Under the pieces are notes generated by a model that worked only from the letters and a program-made list of their open reading frames with translations, made no database searches and was not told where the DNA came from. DNA of 30,226 nucleotides from Auxenochlorella pyrenoidosa (lineage: Eukaryota > Chlorophyta > Trebouxiophyceae > Chlorellales > Chlorellaceae): contig KQ481956.1 in NCBI GenBank assembly GCA_001430745.1, positions 539,580 through 569,805 on the forward strand, written 5' to 3'. The translations under genes were made by a program, and so were the position numbers. Positions 10,946 to 20,750 of this stretch are shown here, in pieces (positions within the stretch are counted from its first letter, which is position 1; each line of letters begins with the position of its first letter).

Positions 10946-13900
10946 TCAGGACAGCCGCAGGTAGTCGCCCAGCCGCAGCTGCACGTTGTCCGCCAGCGCC
11001 TCGGCCATGTCCTCGCCCAGGTTGCACCTGCAGGGGTGGCGGGGCCGTGGCAGCTGGCCACGTGGCCGGGGGGCAACTGCAGGCTGGCGGGCACAAGTTT
11101 TAGGATGCACTGGCACCCGGGCACGCACACCCGCCCCGGCCCGCTGGCCCGGCCGCTGCCCCCGCCAGGCGGCTCGCCTGTACAGCTGGCCCTCGAGCAC
11201 GTCGCCGCTGCACTGGTCCAGCAGGCGCAGGGAGAGCAGGCTGGACACCTGGTGCAGCACCTCGCCCTGCCGCATCACGCGCTGCGCCTGCCAGGGGAAG
11301 AAGGCAGGGGAGGGGAGAGGGTGTGCCGGGGTGGGTCGGCCAGGGCTGGTGGGCCGGGGAGGGGAGAGGGTGTGCCCGCGCCTGGGGCACAGAGGCACGG
11401 CGCTGCTGGCCCAACACCGGCTGCAGCCCGCCCAGCCCACGCTGCTGGGCCCGCCCCGCGCCGCACCTCCTGCCGCTCGCCCTCGTCCTCGGCGTCGTGG
11501 TGCGCAAACACGGCCCAGAAGATGTGGAGGAGGCGCTCCAGCGGGAAGCTGTGGGGACCCCGCAGCCGGGCCTCCAACGCGGCCTCCGCCTGCGCGCAGC
11601 GGCAGGGGGGGCGGGGGCGTGGTGGGGGCCAGGGCCTGCCCTTGGCAGCAACCACGCCGGCGTGCTGATACTGCGCTGGCAGCATGCAGCGCCGCGACCT
11701 GGAGGGCTTTGTCGCCTGGCCGGGACGACCCGCCTCCCGCTGCCCGCCTGCGTGCCAGCCAGCAGGTCACCCCCCCCCCACACACACACACACACACATC
11801 ACACACACCACCACCACCCACCCACCCACCTGGCGGTCCATGGCCTGCGGGTTGCGCTGCCCGCGCTTGCGGAACCCGGGGTCGAAGACGGCGCGGTCGG
11901 TGGTGGGCTTGTTGCGCGAGGCGATGTGGGCGGCCAGCAGCAGGAACTTGGACACGTAGGGCAGCTCAAAGGCCAGGCCGGCGGAGCAGGCGCGCCGCGC
12001 AGCGCCCCCCTTGCCCTCGCCCCAAGCCGCCGCTGCTGGCGGCGCCGCATGCTGCTGCTGCCGCAGGCCGCCCAGCTGCAGGCCCTGCAGGCACTGCTGG
12101 ACCTGGGGCCTGATGCGGCTGTACAGGCTGGGCGCCTGCAGCTGCCGCCCCTCCCGCAGCGGCTGCATGTACAGCGGGAACAGGCGGCGCACCGCCGCCT
12201 GCGCAGCAGAGGTGCGGGGCACGGGCGCTGGGCAGGGAGGGAAGCGGGGCCGCAGCGGCAGCACACCCGCCTGCCTGCACTCCACCCTGCCTGCCGTGCA
12301 CAGCGGCCAACAAGGTGCCGCGCGGGCACCGCCATGCACGGCTGGTTGGCACCCTGCTGCCCCAGCATCACCCAACCCTGGCCAGGGCCAGCGCCACACA
12401 CACACACACACACCTGCAGGTCCAGCAGGTTGTTGGAGGCGCGGCAGAAGGCGGGCACAAAGGCGTGCAGGAAGTGGCGCAGCGGGTGCGCGTCGGCCTG
12501 GCCGTGCAGGGCGGCCCAGCGCCGCGCCAGGATCTGCGAGCGGGGCAGAGGCGGGTGGGGGCCAGGCGCGCTTGGAATCCCTGGCAGTGCCGCGTGAGGC
12601 AGCTCGCCGATGCTCAGCCTGCCTTGCATGCGGTTTGGCGGCGGCGGCCAAGCCCGGCAGCCTGCGGCTCTGCCCATCCAGCACCTGCATTGCGGGCACT
12701 GGAACCCCCGGAATGCCAAACGCGCTTTCGGGGCTGTCACAACATTGCGGTCGAATAGCAGGCTGGGCTGCACCCTCCTGTGGCGGCCCCCCCCCCCACC
12801 ACCTGCTCCAGCTGGTGCGGCGCGTAGGCCGGGAAGTGGAGCTCGCGCGGCGGCGGCGCCCCCGCGGTGCCCGCCAGGTACCGCCCGCTGCCCCACCCGC
12901 ACCGCCCGATCAGCAGCACCTCGACCTGCGCAGGGGGAGTGGTGGGTGGGGCGGGCGAGCCGGCAGGGCTCACGGGGTAGGGCTGATGCCACGATGACGG
13001 GCCCAGGGCACCGGCTCCGCTGCCCAAGGCTGCCCAGGGCGCGTCCCTCGCCCCTGGCGGGAGCCCCCACCTGCAGCCCGCTGTCCTCGCCGGCACGCAG
13101 CAGCGCCGACAGCAGGTCGGTGCCAGCCAGGCGCTCTGCGTGGTCGAGCACCAGCCAGCAGGGGCCGCGCTGGCCCACAGCGCCTGCGGGGCAGGCAGGG
13201 GTGCAGGGCGCTGCCAGTGGCGAGCAGACGGTACAAAGATCCAAAGGGGCAGGCAGGGGGCGGGCAGGCAGGCAAGGGCCGAGAAGCAGGTCGCCACCCA
13301 GGTCGGGAGCGGCCAGCAAACAGCCCATCAGCAGCAGGTTGCGGGCGGGCAGTGCTGTGCGGCCGCCTGCGCTGCGTGCTGCCCACCCGGCAGCGCGAGC
13401 CTGAAGTCGGCGATGCCTTCGCACTTGAGGTCGCACTCGTACAGCTCGTCCCGCCGCCGCTTGCCGCCCCTGAGCTGGTGCAGCAGCGAGCAGAGCAGGG
13501 GGCGGGGCCGGCTGGACCTGCGGCCCGGCAAGGGGGGCAGGGCACGCGGGGGGCGAGGTGCGGGGGGGCCAGCTGGGCAGCAGAGAGCCCAGGACAAGGA
13601 GTGCAATGTGCGCAGACCTATTCGTGGAGCAGGTGAAAGGGCCCAGCCCTGCCTGTGGGCCGAAAAGGCGCCCAGCCCGGTTTTCCCGGCAGCACGCCCG
13701 CCACCCAGCCAGGCCCGGGCCCAGGCCAGCTCACTCGACGCAGTTCACGTAGGCATGCCGCACGTGCAGCGCCTCCAGTAGCGCCCTGCAGGCAGGCAGG
13801 CAGGCGGTCAGGGGCCAGCATAGGGCTCCGATGCAAGAGGCATAGCAAGCAGGAGCGCAGGGCAACCTCGGCAACATGTGCGCAGCGACGCCGCTGCACC

Positions 13901-14126
13901 ACCTGGCTGCAACCCACCTGACCACCGCAGTCTTGCCCGTGGCACCTGGCCCATACACGAGGCAAGGAGCCGCCTGGCCACCGCTGCACCCCAGCCATTC
14001 TGCCAGCTGGTCCACCTCCGCCTCTCGCCCAGGGAACCGCTGCCTGACCGCCTCTGCTGCCGCTGCCGGCCGGTGGCCACTGCCCACTCCGGGCTCTGTC
14101 GGTGGCTGCGCGGGGCGCGCCGCCAT
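10946..14126 (-). CDS. ORC5: Origin recognition complex subunit 5
   Basis: ORC5 is an AAA+ subunit of the six-protein origin recognition complex that marks replication origins and helps load MCM helicase in the nucleus. Predicted exons from the 5' end: 14126-13918, 13785-13735, 13517-13387, 13183-13071, 12925-12803, 12533-12414, 12198-11830, 11589-11467, 11287-11178, 11027-10946. This gives 476 residues (human ORC5: 435) and a TGA stop. The Walker A motif GPGATGKT is near residues 59-66, followed by HAYVNCVES, which matches the family's VNCVE. The Walker B-like WLVLDHAERL is near 140-149. The ORC5 C-terminal domain includes FELPYVSKFLLLAAHIAS, FPLERLLHIFWAV and GQLYRCNLGEDMAEAL. The last intron needs a GC donor (CAG|GCGAGC), and joining there restores the conserved Tyr-(Lys/Arg)-Cys junction. 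It converges on the coiled-coil gene and diverges from the first tandem-family gene. Confidence 0.95.
11780..11830. repeat. CA/CCA microsatellite at an ORC5 splice donor
   Basis: A run of about ten CA units followed by more CA and CCA/CCCA units. Read on the ORC5 strand it is a TG-rich tract beginning directly at the donor of the intron after the 369-nt exon (donor GTGGGTGGG). Confidence 0.85.
12395..12413. repeat. CA microsatellite forming an ORC5 splice donor
   Basis: About nine CA units. On the ORC5 strand the sixth exon ends CTGCAG and the intron starts with an uninterrupted GT repeat, so the donor GT is the first unit of the microsatellite. Confidence 0.88.
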
Positions 14127-14840
14127 GCCTGTAGTTTAAGAGGGTCTGAAAAGATAAGGAGGTGGGCTGTGGGGGCGACCTGAAGGGCGAAGCGGCGATG
14201 CGGGCAAGGAAGCACAGGAGCAGTAATAATCAAGCTGAGCAGTGATCGTGGACATAGGAGATTGTAAAACGGGAAAGAGCGTCCCTCTGAGGCAGCTGCC
14301 ATTTGAACGAAGCAGGCTCAGCACGGCCTGAGCGGCAACAAGCGAGCGATCGCCTGGATATGCACATAATCGGAGGTCGGCAGCGAGCAATAAGCGTCTC
14401 AGCGCCTCCCCAGATTGCCAAATTCCTCGGGGCAGCGCTCCAGCCTAGGTTCAAGCCCCAGGCAGCCTCCAGGCACGCAGGGGTGCGCAGAGATCACTCA
14501 GCCAGGGCAGTCGGAGGGCTTGATAGTGCCATCTGCACGTTTTGCTGCCCCCCGCTGCTTTGCCACCGCCCCTCCTGCCTGCCTCAACCTTAACATTGAG
14601 CCTGAGCTCCTCTCCTTTCTTGCTGCCCACCAGCGTTTTTGCACAATTATCTGCCGCTTATGCACTCAACTGTCCAATCTGTCTGCAAGTCGGGCAAACT
14701 CACGCCTCCATCGCCGCCCACGCTGCCCTCTCACCGCTCCCTGCCCTGCAGACTGGTGCCCCAACCGCCGGCGGCGTCGGGCCGCGTGGTGGGTGGCCAG
14801 ACGGCGCTACCGTGTGTCTCATCGGCCGCATTGGTAGAGG
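14127..14840. promoter_or_regulatory. Head-to-head intergenic region between ORC5 and the first tandem-family gene
   Basis: 714 bp separate two divergent start codons, so both promoters should lie here. No TATA box or known element can be named with confidence. A pyrimidine-rich stretch ending CCTGCAG near 14740-14751 could be an acceptor of a 5' UTR intron of the downstream gene. No gene is seen inside. Confidence 0.5.
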
Positions 14841-17676
14841 ATGCCGGCGGGCGGCGTGCCTGGCAGGGCGGGTGCGGCCGCAGTGCCTGGGCCGGCAGCT
14901 GCCGACGAGGATCCGGACCGCCGGGCTGGCCTGGATGTGCTGCTGGAAAGGGCTGGTCAGACCGCCGAACAGGACGCACGCAAGGTGGGTGCCGCTTGCA
15001 TGGGCCAGGGGTGCAGAGGGGTGGGAGGAGGTTGCAGCGGGGGGCCGCGCCTGGGCATGACACGCAGCGCTCGCTCCCCTGCCATGCTGCGCTGCACAGA
15101 GGCAAAGCCTTCCTGACGTTGAGTCGCTGCCATCTATCTACCTTGGGTCCCTGGGATTCCTGCTGCCATCTATATTGGGTTTATGAAACTTCTAATGGCA
15201 TTTTCCTTGGTCCCTGGGATTCCTGCTGCCACCTCCCTGGCCCCTCCCCCTCAATCTGAGCACTGCCACTCCCTCGTGCGCACTGCGCCTGGTGCCCACG
15301 CTGCACCGCAGGTTGCGGCCACGAGGCGGCAGCTTGCGCCTGGACGGCACCGCCTGACGCTGCCTGGCCCAGACGGCTCGCCCCTGCTGGTCCCAGACCC
15401 GGCATGGGTGCCGGCGGGAGGAGGCAGCGATAGTGGGGCCGTTTTCGGCACTTTGAGGTTCTGTGAGCTCCAGTGGAAGGTGGGGCGGGACGCCGGCAGG
15501 GCGAGGTTGCCCTTGCGCCCCGTGTGTGATGCTCTTCGCATCTTGCGACAGCGTGCATGCATGGCTGTCTGCAGCCTGTGACGATGGCGCTGACACCGCG
15601 TGGCCTGTCCTCTGCCTATCCTCCTGTCGGCAGGCATGGGCGCGCCTCCCTGGTAGCCTCGCGAGCACACGGGGCATGCGGGTGGTGCGGGGAGCGGTGC
15701 TGCTGGAGGGCGGCGCTGTGGTGCTGCGCATCACAGGCGGGCCGGTGTGGGGCTGGGCGAGCGGGTGGCGCTGGGCGGGGCAGCGGGGCCAGAGTGCGGC
15801 CTGGCTTGCAAGCACTGCATCCTGGCAGCACCGCTCAGCCATTCCGGCTGCGGCGTGCTGGCTGCTCGGCTCGCTCGCTTCGCTCCCTGGCCACCCACTT
15901 CCACATTGGCCTCCCTCCCTGCCTCCCCCCCGGCCTTTGCTGCCTGCTGCTCACAACCTCCCTCCGCGGGGTGCACCGCCCCCCGTGACCCACCCGTCTC
16001 ACTGCCGCCCGCTCCCCGCTGCAGCAAAGGTGATGCAGAACAGCAAGGCCAAGGTGGACGGGGCGGTGGCGGACGCGCTGCTGCGCCTGACCCCGCACAA
16101 CCCCTCCCCGCCCGCCCCAGGCAGCCAGGCCGGCCGGGTGCACCGGGTGCGCCAGCAGGGCAGGCAGGGTGGCACTCTGAGCCGCGCCGCAGCAACCGCA
16201 GCCCGCCCTGGCGCTCCTCTCAGGGCCGATCCCGCCCTGCAGCTGGAGCCAACACACCCCAGCTGGCTGGGCAGCGCCGAGTGCGCGCCTGCCGCCCGCC
16301 CCACCGCTGCTCGACCGCTGGTGCCACCCCCCCCCCCCCTGCAGGTGACCGCCGTCTGCGCCTGGAACCTGGACAACCGGCCGGTGCCCCTCGGTCAGCT
16401 GCTCCCCCCGCCGCCACGCACCTGCCCTGTGGTGTAGCCCTGCCTTGTGGGCACTGGTGCGCAGCAGGCAGCAGCAGGCCCACGTCCCGGCCTGCGCGGC
16501 ACCACGCCCCCCACCCCCCCCCCACCCCCCCCACCCCCCACCCTGCTGCCCCCGCCCCGCTGCAGACAGCGGCCTGGTCATCGAGCGGCGGCCTGATGGC
16601 AGGGGTGAGCCGGCCTGATGCTGCGCACCGCACAAGAAGTGCGCCGCTGGGCATGCTGTTGACAGCGTCTCTGGCCCAGGCCACCAGCCGACCCCCTGCT
16701 GCTTCCTGCAGTGGTTGGACCCCCCTGCGCCCCCCNNNNNNNNNNNNNNNNNNNNNNNNNNNNNNNNNNNNNNNNNNNNNNNNNNNNNNNNNNNNNNNNN
16801 NNNNNNNNNNNNNNNNNNNNNNNNNNNNNNNNNNNNNNNNNNNNNNNNNNNNNNNNNNNNNNNNNNNNNNNNNNNNNNNNNNNNNNNNNNNNNNNNNNNN
16901 NNNNNNNNNNNNNNNNNNNNNNNNNNNNNNNNNNNNNNNNNNNNNNNNNNNNNNNNNNNNNNNNNNNNNNNNNNNNNNNNNNNNNNNNNNNNNNNNNNNN
17001 NNNNNNNNNNNNNNNNNNNNNNNNNNNNNNNNNNNNNNNNNNNNNNNNNNNNNNNNNNNNNNNNNNNNNNNNNNNNNNNNNNNNNNNNNNNNNNNNNNCC
17101 CCACCACACACACACACACAATTCCTCTCCCCCTCTCGCCTGCAGCCGTCGTATGCAACGTGCTCGAGTTGCTGTGCAGGAATGGCGATGCAGCAGACAC
17201 AAGACGCTGAGTGGGGTCCTGGTGGGTGGCCCCAGCTGCCGCAGGCGTGGGGCTGCCACCCACCCCAAACGAGCCCTGCCCTTTGCTAGTATGCTGTTAA
17301 ACACCTGCCGCTTGGGCAGCCGTGGAACACCCCTGCAGGCCGCGCCTTGGCGGGCTGGCACTCGTCGCTGTTTGTGCGCAGCGCCGGGCCCGCCCCTCCC
17401 TCCCTGCCGCAGGCTGGCCCTCACCCCGGTGGCCCCCGGCCTGCTGGCTGCCTGGCTCTACCCCCCCGGAGACATGGTGGGCCGTGGGGCAGACACAGAG
17501 CATGGGCAGGGTGGACAGGGTGCTTAGGGGCCTGTTGGGGGGGAGCTGGGCAGCGGCGTGCTGCGTGGCCCCGCGACATGCTCTCCCGCACCCCCTGCCC
17601 GCAGCCCAAGGAGATCAGGCAGGAGCTGCGCAGCGTCAAGTCTGTGGCCGGCCCGCCGGCGGCAGCTGCAATGTAG
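14841..17676 (+). CDS. Tandem-family member 1 (unknown family), interrupted by an assembly gap and possibly degraded
   Basis: Unrecognised family shared with the next two plus-strand genes. Predicted exons: 14841-14984, 15312-15479, 15634-15736, 16025-16137, 16345-16393, 16566-16604, then the gap, then 17146-about 17209, 17413-17476, 17605-17676 (TAG). An in-frame TAG lies two codons before the ATG, fixing the start. Residues 1-~100 (GLDVLLERAGQTAEQDARKV) are unique to this member. From the third exon it parallels the other two: RGAVLLEGGAVVLRIT, then KVMQNSKAKVDGAVADALL, VTAVCAWNLDNRPVPL, DSGLVIERRPDGR, AVVCNVLELL and LAAWLYPPGDM. The intron after 15736 needs a GC donor, supported by the phase-1 intron at the same place in the paralogues. 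The exon starting at 17146 meets TGA at 17208-17210 just where the paralogues encode Trp, with no canonical donor giving that Trp, so this copy may be truncated or misassembled. The basic and acidic tail of the paralogues is missing. Confidence 0.6.
15116..15236. repeat. Imperfect direct repeat in the first intron of family member 1
   Basis: Two units in a row contain GCTGCCATCTAT and the 18-base core GGTCCCTGGGATTCCTGC (the first unit reads GGGTCCC, the second GGTCCC), followed by a third GCTGCCACCT. The second unit carries an AT-rich insert of about 27 bases. It lies just before the acceptor-side pyrimidine tract. Confidence 0.7.
16736..17098. other. Assembly gap of 363 N
   Basis: 363 consecutive N inside family member 1. 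It is flanked on the left by a C-rich stretch and on the right by a CA microsatellite, so low-complexity sequence probably broke the assembly. By comparison with the paralogues the gap falls in one intron; no conserved exon need be missing. Confidence 0.99.
17104..17120. repeat. CA microsatellite at the right edge of the gap
   Basis: Eight or nine CA units directly after the N run. The repeat may continue into the gap, so its true length is unknown. Confidence 0.85.
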
Positions 17677-20600
17677 GTGGAGGCGGCGGGTGCTGCTGGA
17701 GCGGCGCGCGCTGAGCAGGGTCACCAGCCGCAGCCAGGCCCTGAGGCCGGGCCAGGGGCATTGCCAGCGCCAGTGCCGGCAGCAGCGGCAGCGCATGTGG
17801 GCGCCGAGCAAGCCGGCGCGCAGCAGGGCGTGTGGGAGGGCTTCCTGCCGCATGCGCGCAGGGCCGACCTGGCGACCCCGCGCCTCAACTCGCGGTGGAG
17901 GCTGGAGGAGTCGGGGCAGTATGCGGCGCTGCAGCTGACAGGTGGGTGCTGGGCATGTGGGCGGCCGGCAGGGCCGCTGGTTGGAGTGCCTACAGAGCCC
18001 AGCCAGGCGCTGGGAGGGCGGTGATGCGCCATACCGCTGGCGCTTGTGCACATCATGTTGAGAGGCGGGTGAGAAGCGAGAGGCAGGAGCGACGCCCGCC
18101 GGGAGTGACGCCCTCCAAGCGGCGGCCCCCGCGCAGGCTCCACCCTGAGCAACAGCTGCGCCTCGATCCCCGCTGCCGTCCTGTCGGACTTCTTTGAGCT
18201 GGACAGCCTGAACAAGGTGAGCTGCAGGGGGGCCCGGGGGAAGGCCCGCACATGCCTAGGTGACCCTGCGCAGCCGGTCGGCGAGCGCCTCGGGCTGGCC
18301 GTGCGTTTCTAGCACCCGTTTGTGCGGGGGCATGCAGGGGTGCCGCTCGGTGCATCGTCTTCATGTAGCGACCGCTGTCTGTCTGCCTGGTCCGGCCATG
18401 AGCCGCTCTTGCCCCGCCAGCCTGGCCCCCGATGTCAAGCCAACCCAACCTGGCAATAAGCAACAAGCCCCCAACTTTTGGGCAGGCTGGGTCGTTCAGA
18501 TTTTGCATCTTATCCGTGCCCAACCGCACCCCATCCTCAGGCGGTGCTCGCGTTCCCGCCCGGCAGCGTCGACCCGGCCACTGGCCACCTTGTGGCGCCG
18601 GGCCCACGGCCAGTGAGCCTCACCTTCCGGCACTCCACCAACGGCAGCGGTGGGTGGCGCCGCCGACCCCATGCAAAGCCTGCAGGAGCAGCAAGCAGAG
18701 CCGGTGTGCAGCAGGAGGCATGTCTGGCTGTGTTGCCTCGAAGCAGCCGCCAGCTGTTTCCTGGCAGCTCGCCGGGGCTGCCACCCTGCACGCCCTGCTG
18801 CCCCTGCAGTGCTGGTGAGCTCCCTCAACTGCCTCGTGTGGCACGACCGCACGCGGCCCAAGCCGCCCCCCGACTCCTGGCTGGTGTTTGCCTTCACCGA
18901 CCAGGGCGACCTGACCACCCACCTCTTCCCGCCCGGCTCCCGGGTGGGCTGCCCTGCGCCGCGCAGCTCCAAGTGGAGCGATGCGCCTGCCGACGCCTCG
19001 CACGCAGCCGGCCATACCCTGCAGATGCTGCCTGCCGCGCGGAGGCGTGCTGCAGGGGCCCTCACGATTGGGGCATGGCCTGCCGGCATCGTTCAAGCGG
19101 CGCAGCGACCCCTCGCTTCCTGCCTGCACTCACGTGTGTGCCGGGTTGTTCCCCACCCCTAGCGCAGGAGGCACGGGCGCTGCTGGACCCGTTCGGCTCC
19201 AATTGGCCAGGCGCAGGCAGCAGCAGAGCAGCGCGAGCCGGGCCAAGCGGCGGCGGCATGCAGAGGAGGAGGACGAAGAGGGCAAAGAAGTGGAGGAAGA
19301 GGAGGAGCAGCAACCAAGCTCACAGCAGCAGCAGCAGCAGCAGCAGCCGGCAGAGCCCTCCAGCAGCGGAGGTTGCAGGGCGCAGGCAGTGCGCCCCCCC
19401 GCCTGCAAGCAGGTGCAGCTGGGGGCGCCGCCCGCCACACCAGCGGCGTGGAGGGAGGTGGCGCCCGTCACCCCGGCCAGGCAGCCGCAGCAGCAGCAGA
19501 CAGAGGCTCCTCACGCGGAGGGCGGCCAGCAGAGGGTGCAGCAGCAGCAGCAGCAGCAGCAGCCTCCCTCGGCCCTCCCACTTGTGGGACGGCCCCAGAG
19601 CGGCGGCGACGTCACGGTGGTGCAGGCCTACCTGCGCAAGCAGCTGGAGGCGGGCCTGCTCCCGCCCAGGGTGGCCACGTCGGCGGCGGCGCTCGGCTTC
19701 ATCCGCCTTGGTGGCGGGGAGCAGGCTGCAGGGCGTGGTGCCAGCCCGGGTGAGGATGGGTTCGTGGCAGCCGTGCAGCTGCTGGGTGGGTGTGGGCTAG
19801 CGGGCCCTCGAAAGGATGGCCTGCAGGGTGGGCCATGAGCTGGCGGCGCCGGGCAAGGGACAGCGGCGTTGGCACCGCGAGGTGCGGGCAGCATCTCATG
19901 CTCCTCCGTGCGTGATGTGGAAACCGCTGAACTCTCACGCTTGGCGCTTGCTTGTCTGGCGCCAAGCCAAACGCGCCGCTGCACAGCCACCTGCTTCCCA
20001 CTTCCCAAGCTGCTGGCCTGCCTGCCTGAACACCGGCTGCCCGCCTGGCTTCTTCATGGCTGCAGGCACTACGGACAGGCTGCTGCACCTGCCTAGCAGG
20101 GAGGGCGCTGGAATGGGCGCCGGGCTCACCAAAAGTGAGCCCGTGGCGCAGCCAGGTCGGTGCCGCGGTTCAGTGGACACAGGCAGCCGAGGCAGAGCTG
20201 CCCTGCTGCACCTCAATTGCTGAGCAGGCTTCTGCAGGGGCGCGCAGCACGCAGCACGCGGCAGCTGAGCACCCCACCGGCATGCCCTGGCTGCCTGTCT
20301 CTGCACCCCGGGTGCTGCAGGTGAGCCAGGCGAGGAGGTGGGGGGGCCTGCCGACAAGCTGCGGAGGGGCAATGGGCGGTGGTGAGCTGTGGTGCTGCGC
20401 CATGCGGGCAGGGCCTGCATGGGGGCGGGGTACGGCCCCCGAGCAGGAGCGGGGCGCTGCCTGCAGTGCCTGCCTGCATTGCAATGCATGACTGCTGCAG
20501 CCAGGGGGTGGGCGGGGCAAGCCCGCTGCTCTGTTTGGACAAGCAAAGGCACTGGTTGCGGTTGCAGCCAGCCAGGGCTCAGCGCAGCTCAGCTGGCCTG

Positions 20601-20750
20601 CGTTGCGTGGCATGCGTGGACATCGCAGCTGCACTGCCCTGCAGATGTGAGTTGATTGCTCGTGCCATCCGCGTGCCTCGCCTGCCCGCAGAGGAGTGTG
20701 CTGAGGGCGCAGGCAACAGGACGGGCGCAGGTGACAGCAGCGGCTCATGA
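17677..20750 (+). CDS. Tandem-family member 2 (unknown family), Gln-rich and basic, start and one frame unresolved
   Basis: Function unknown. Predicted exons: 17677-17941 (5' limit uncertain), 18137-18216, 18541-18649, 18810-18943, 19168-19749, 20066-20155, 20692-20750 (TGA). The folded module runs GVWEGFLPHARR, RWRLEESGQYAALQLT, then STLSNSCASIPAAVLSDFF, VLAFPPGSVDPATGHLV, and SWLVFAFTDQGDLTTHLFPP. The long exon has a basic/acidic stretch (SRAKRRRHAEEEDEEG), two CAG-coded Gln tracts and the motif AYLRKQLEAGLLPP, shared with member 3. Oddities: no in-frame ATG lies between the TAG at 17674-17676 and the module, so a first exon is missing or the frame joins member 1. The long exon starts in one frame (EARALLDPFGS, as in member 3) but its later part is coded in another, so a 1-base indel or hidden intron is likely. 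The intron that splits Trp-Gln/Gly-Phe in member 3 is absent here. Basic clusters suggest a nuclear protein (inference). Confidence 0.6.
19323..19347 (+). repeat. CAG repeat coding for glutamine in family member 2
   Basis: Eight CAG units in a row, read as Gln in the frame that encodes the downstream AYLRKQLEAG motif. They read as Ser in the frame inherited from the start of the exon, which is part of the frame conflict. Confidence 0.85.
19539..19562 (+). repeat. Second CAG repeat in family member 2
   Basis: Eight CAG units, again read as Gln in the favoured frame, about 60 bases before the codons of the conserved AYLRKQLEAG motif. Confidence 0.85.
20121..20143. other. Short perfect hairpin inside a predicted exon
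   Basis: CGGGCTCAC, a 5-base spacer CAAAA, then GTGAGCCCG: a 9-bp perfect inverted repeat inside the 90-nt exon of family member 2. It is the size of a small RNA hairpin, but no U-tract or other context suggests a terminator, and none is expected in a eukaryote. Confidence 0.6.

Noticed and set aside
16711..16735. Exon beginning TGGTTGGACC just before the gap as part of family member 1
   Set aside because: It is phase-compatible, but the exon at 17146 matches the paralogues better at the same position (AVVCNVLELL versus IVATGICGPI), so the earlier one is probably intronic.
15835..17424. Long minus-strand open frames crossing the N run
   Set aside because: Their length is an artefact of unknown bases read as open; flanking parts are antisense to family member 1.
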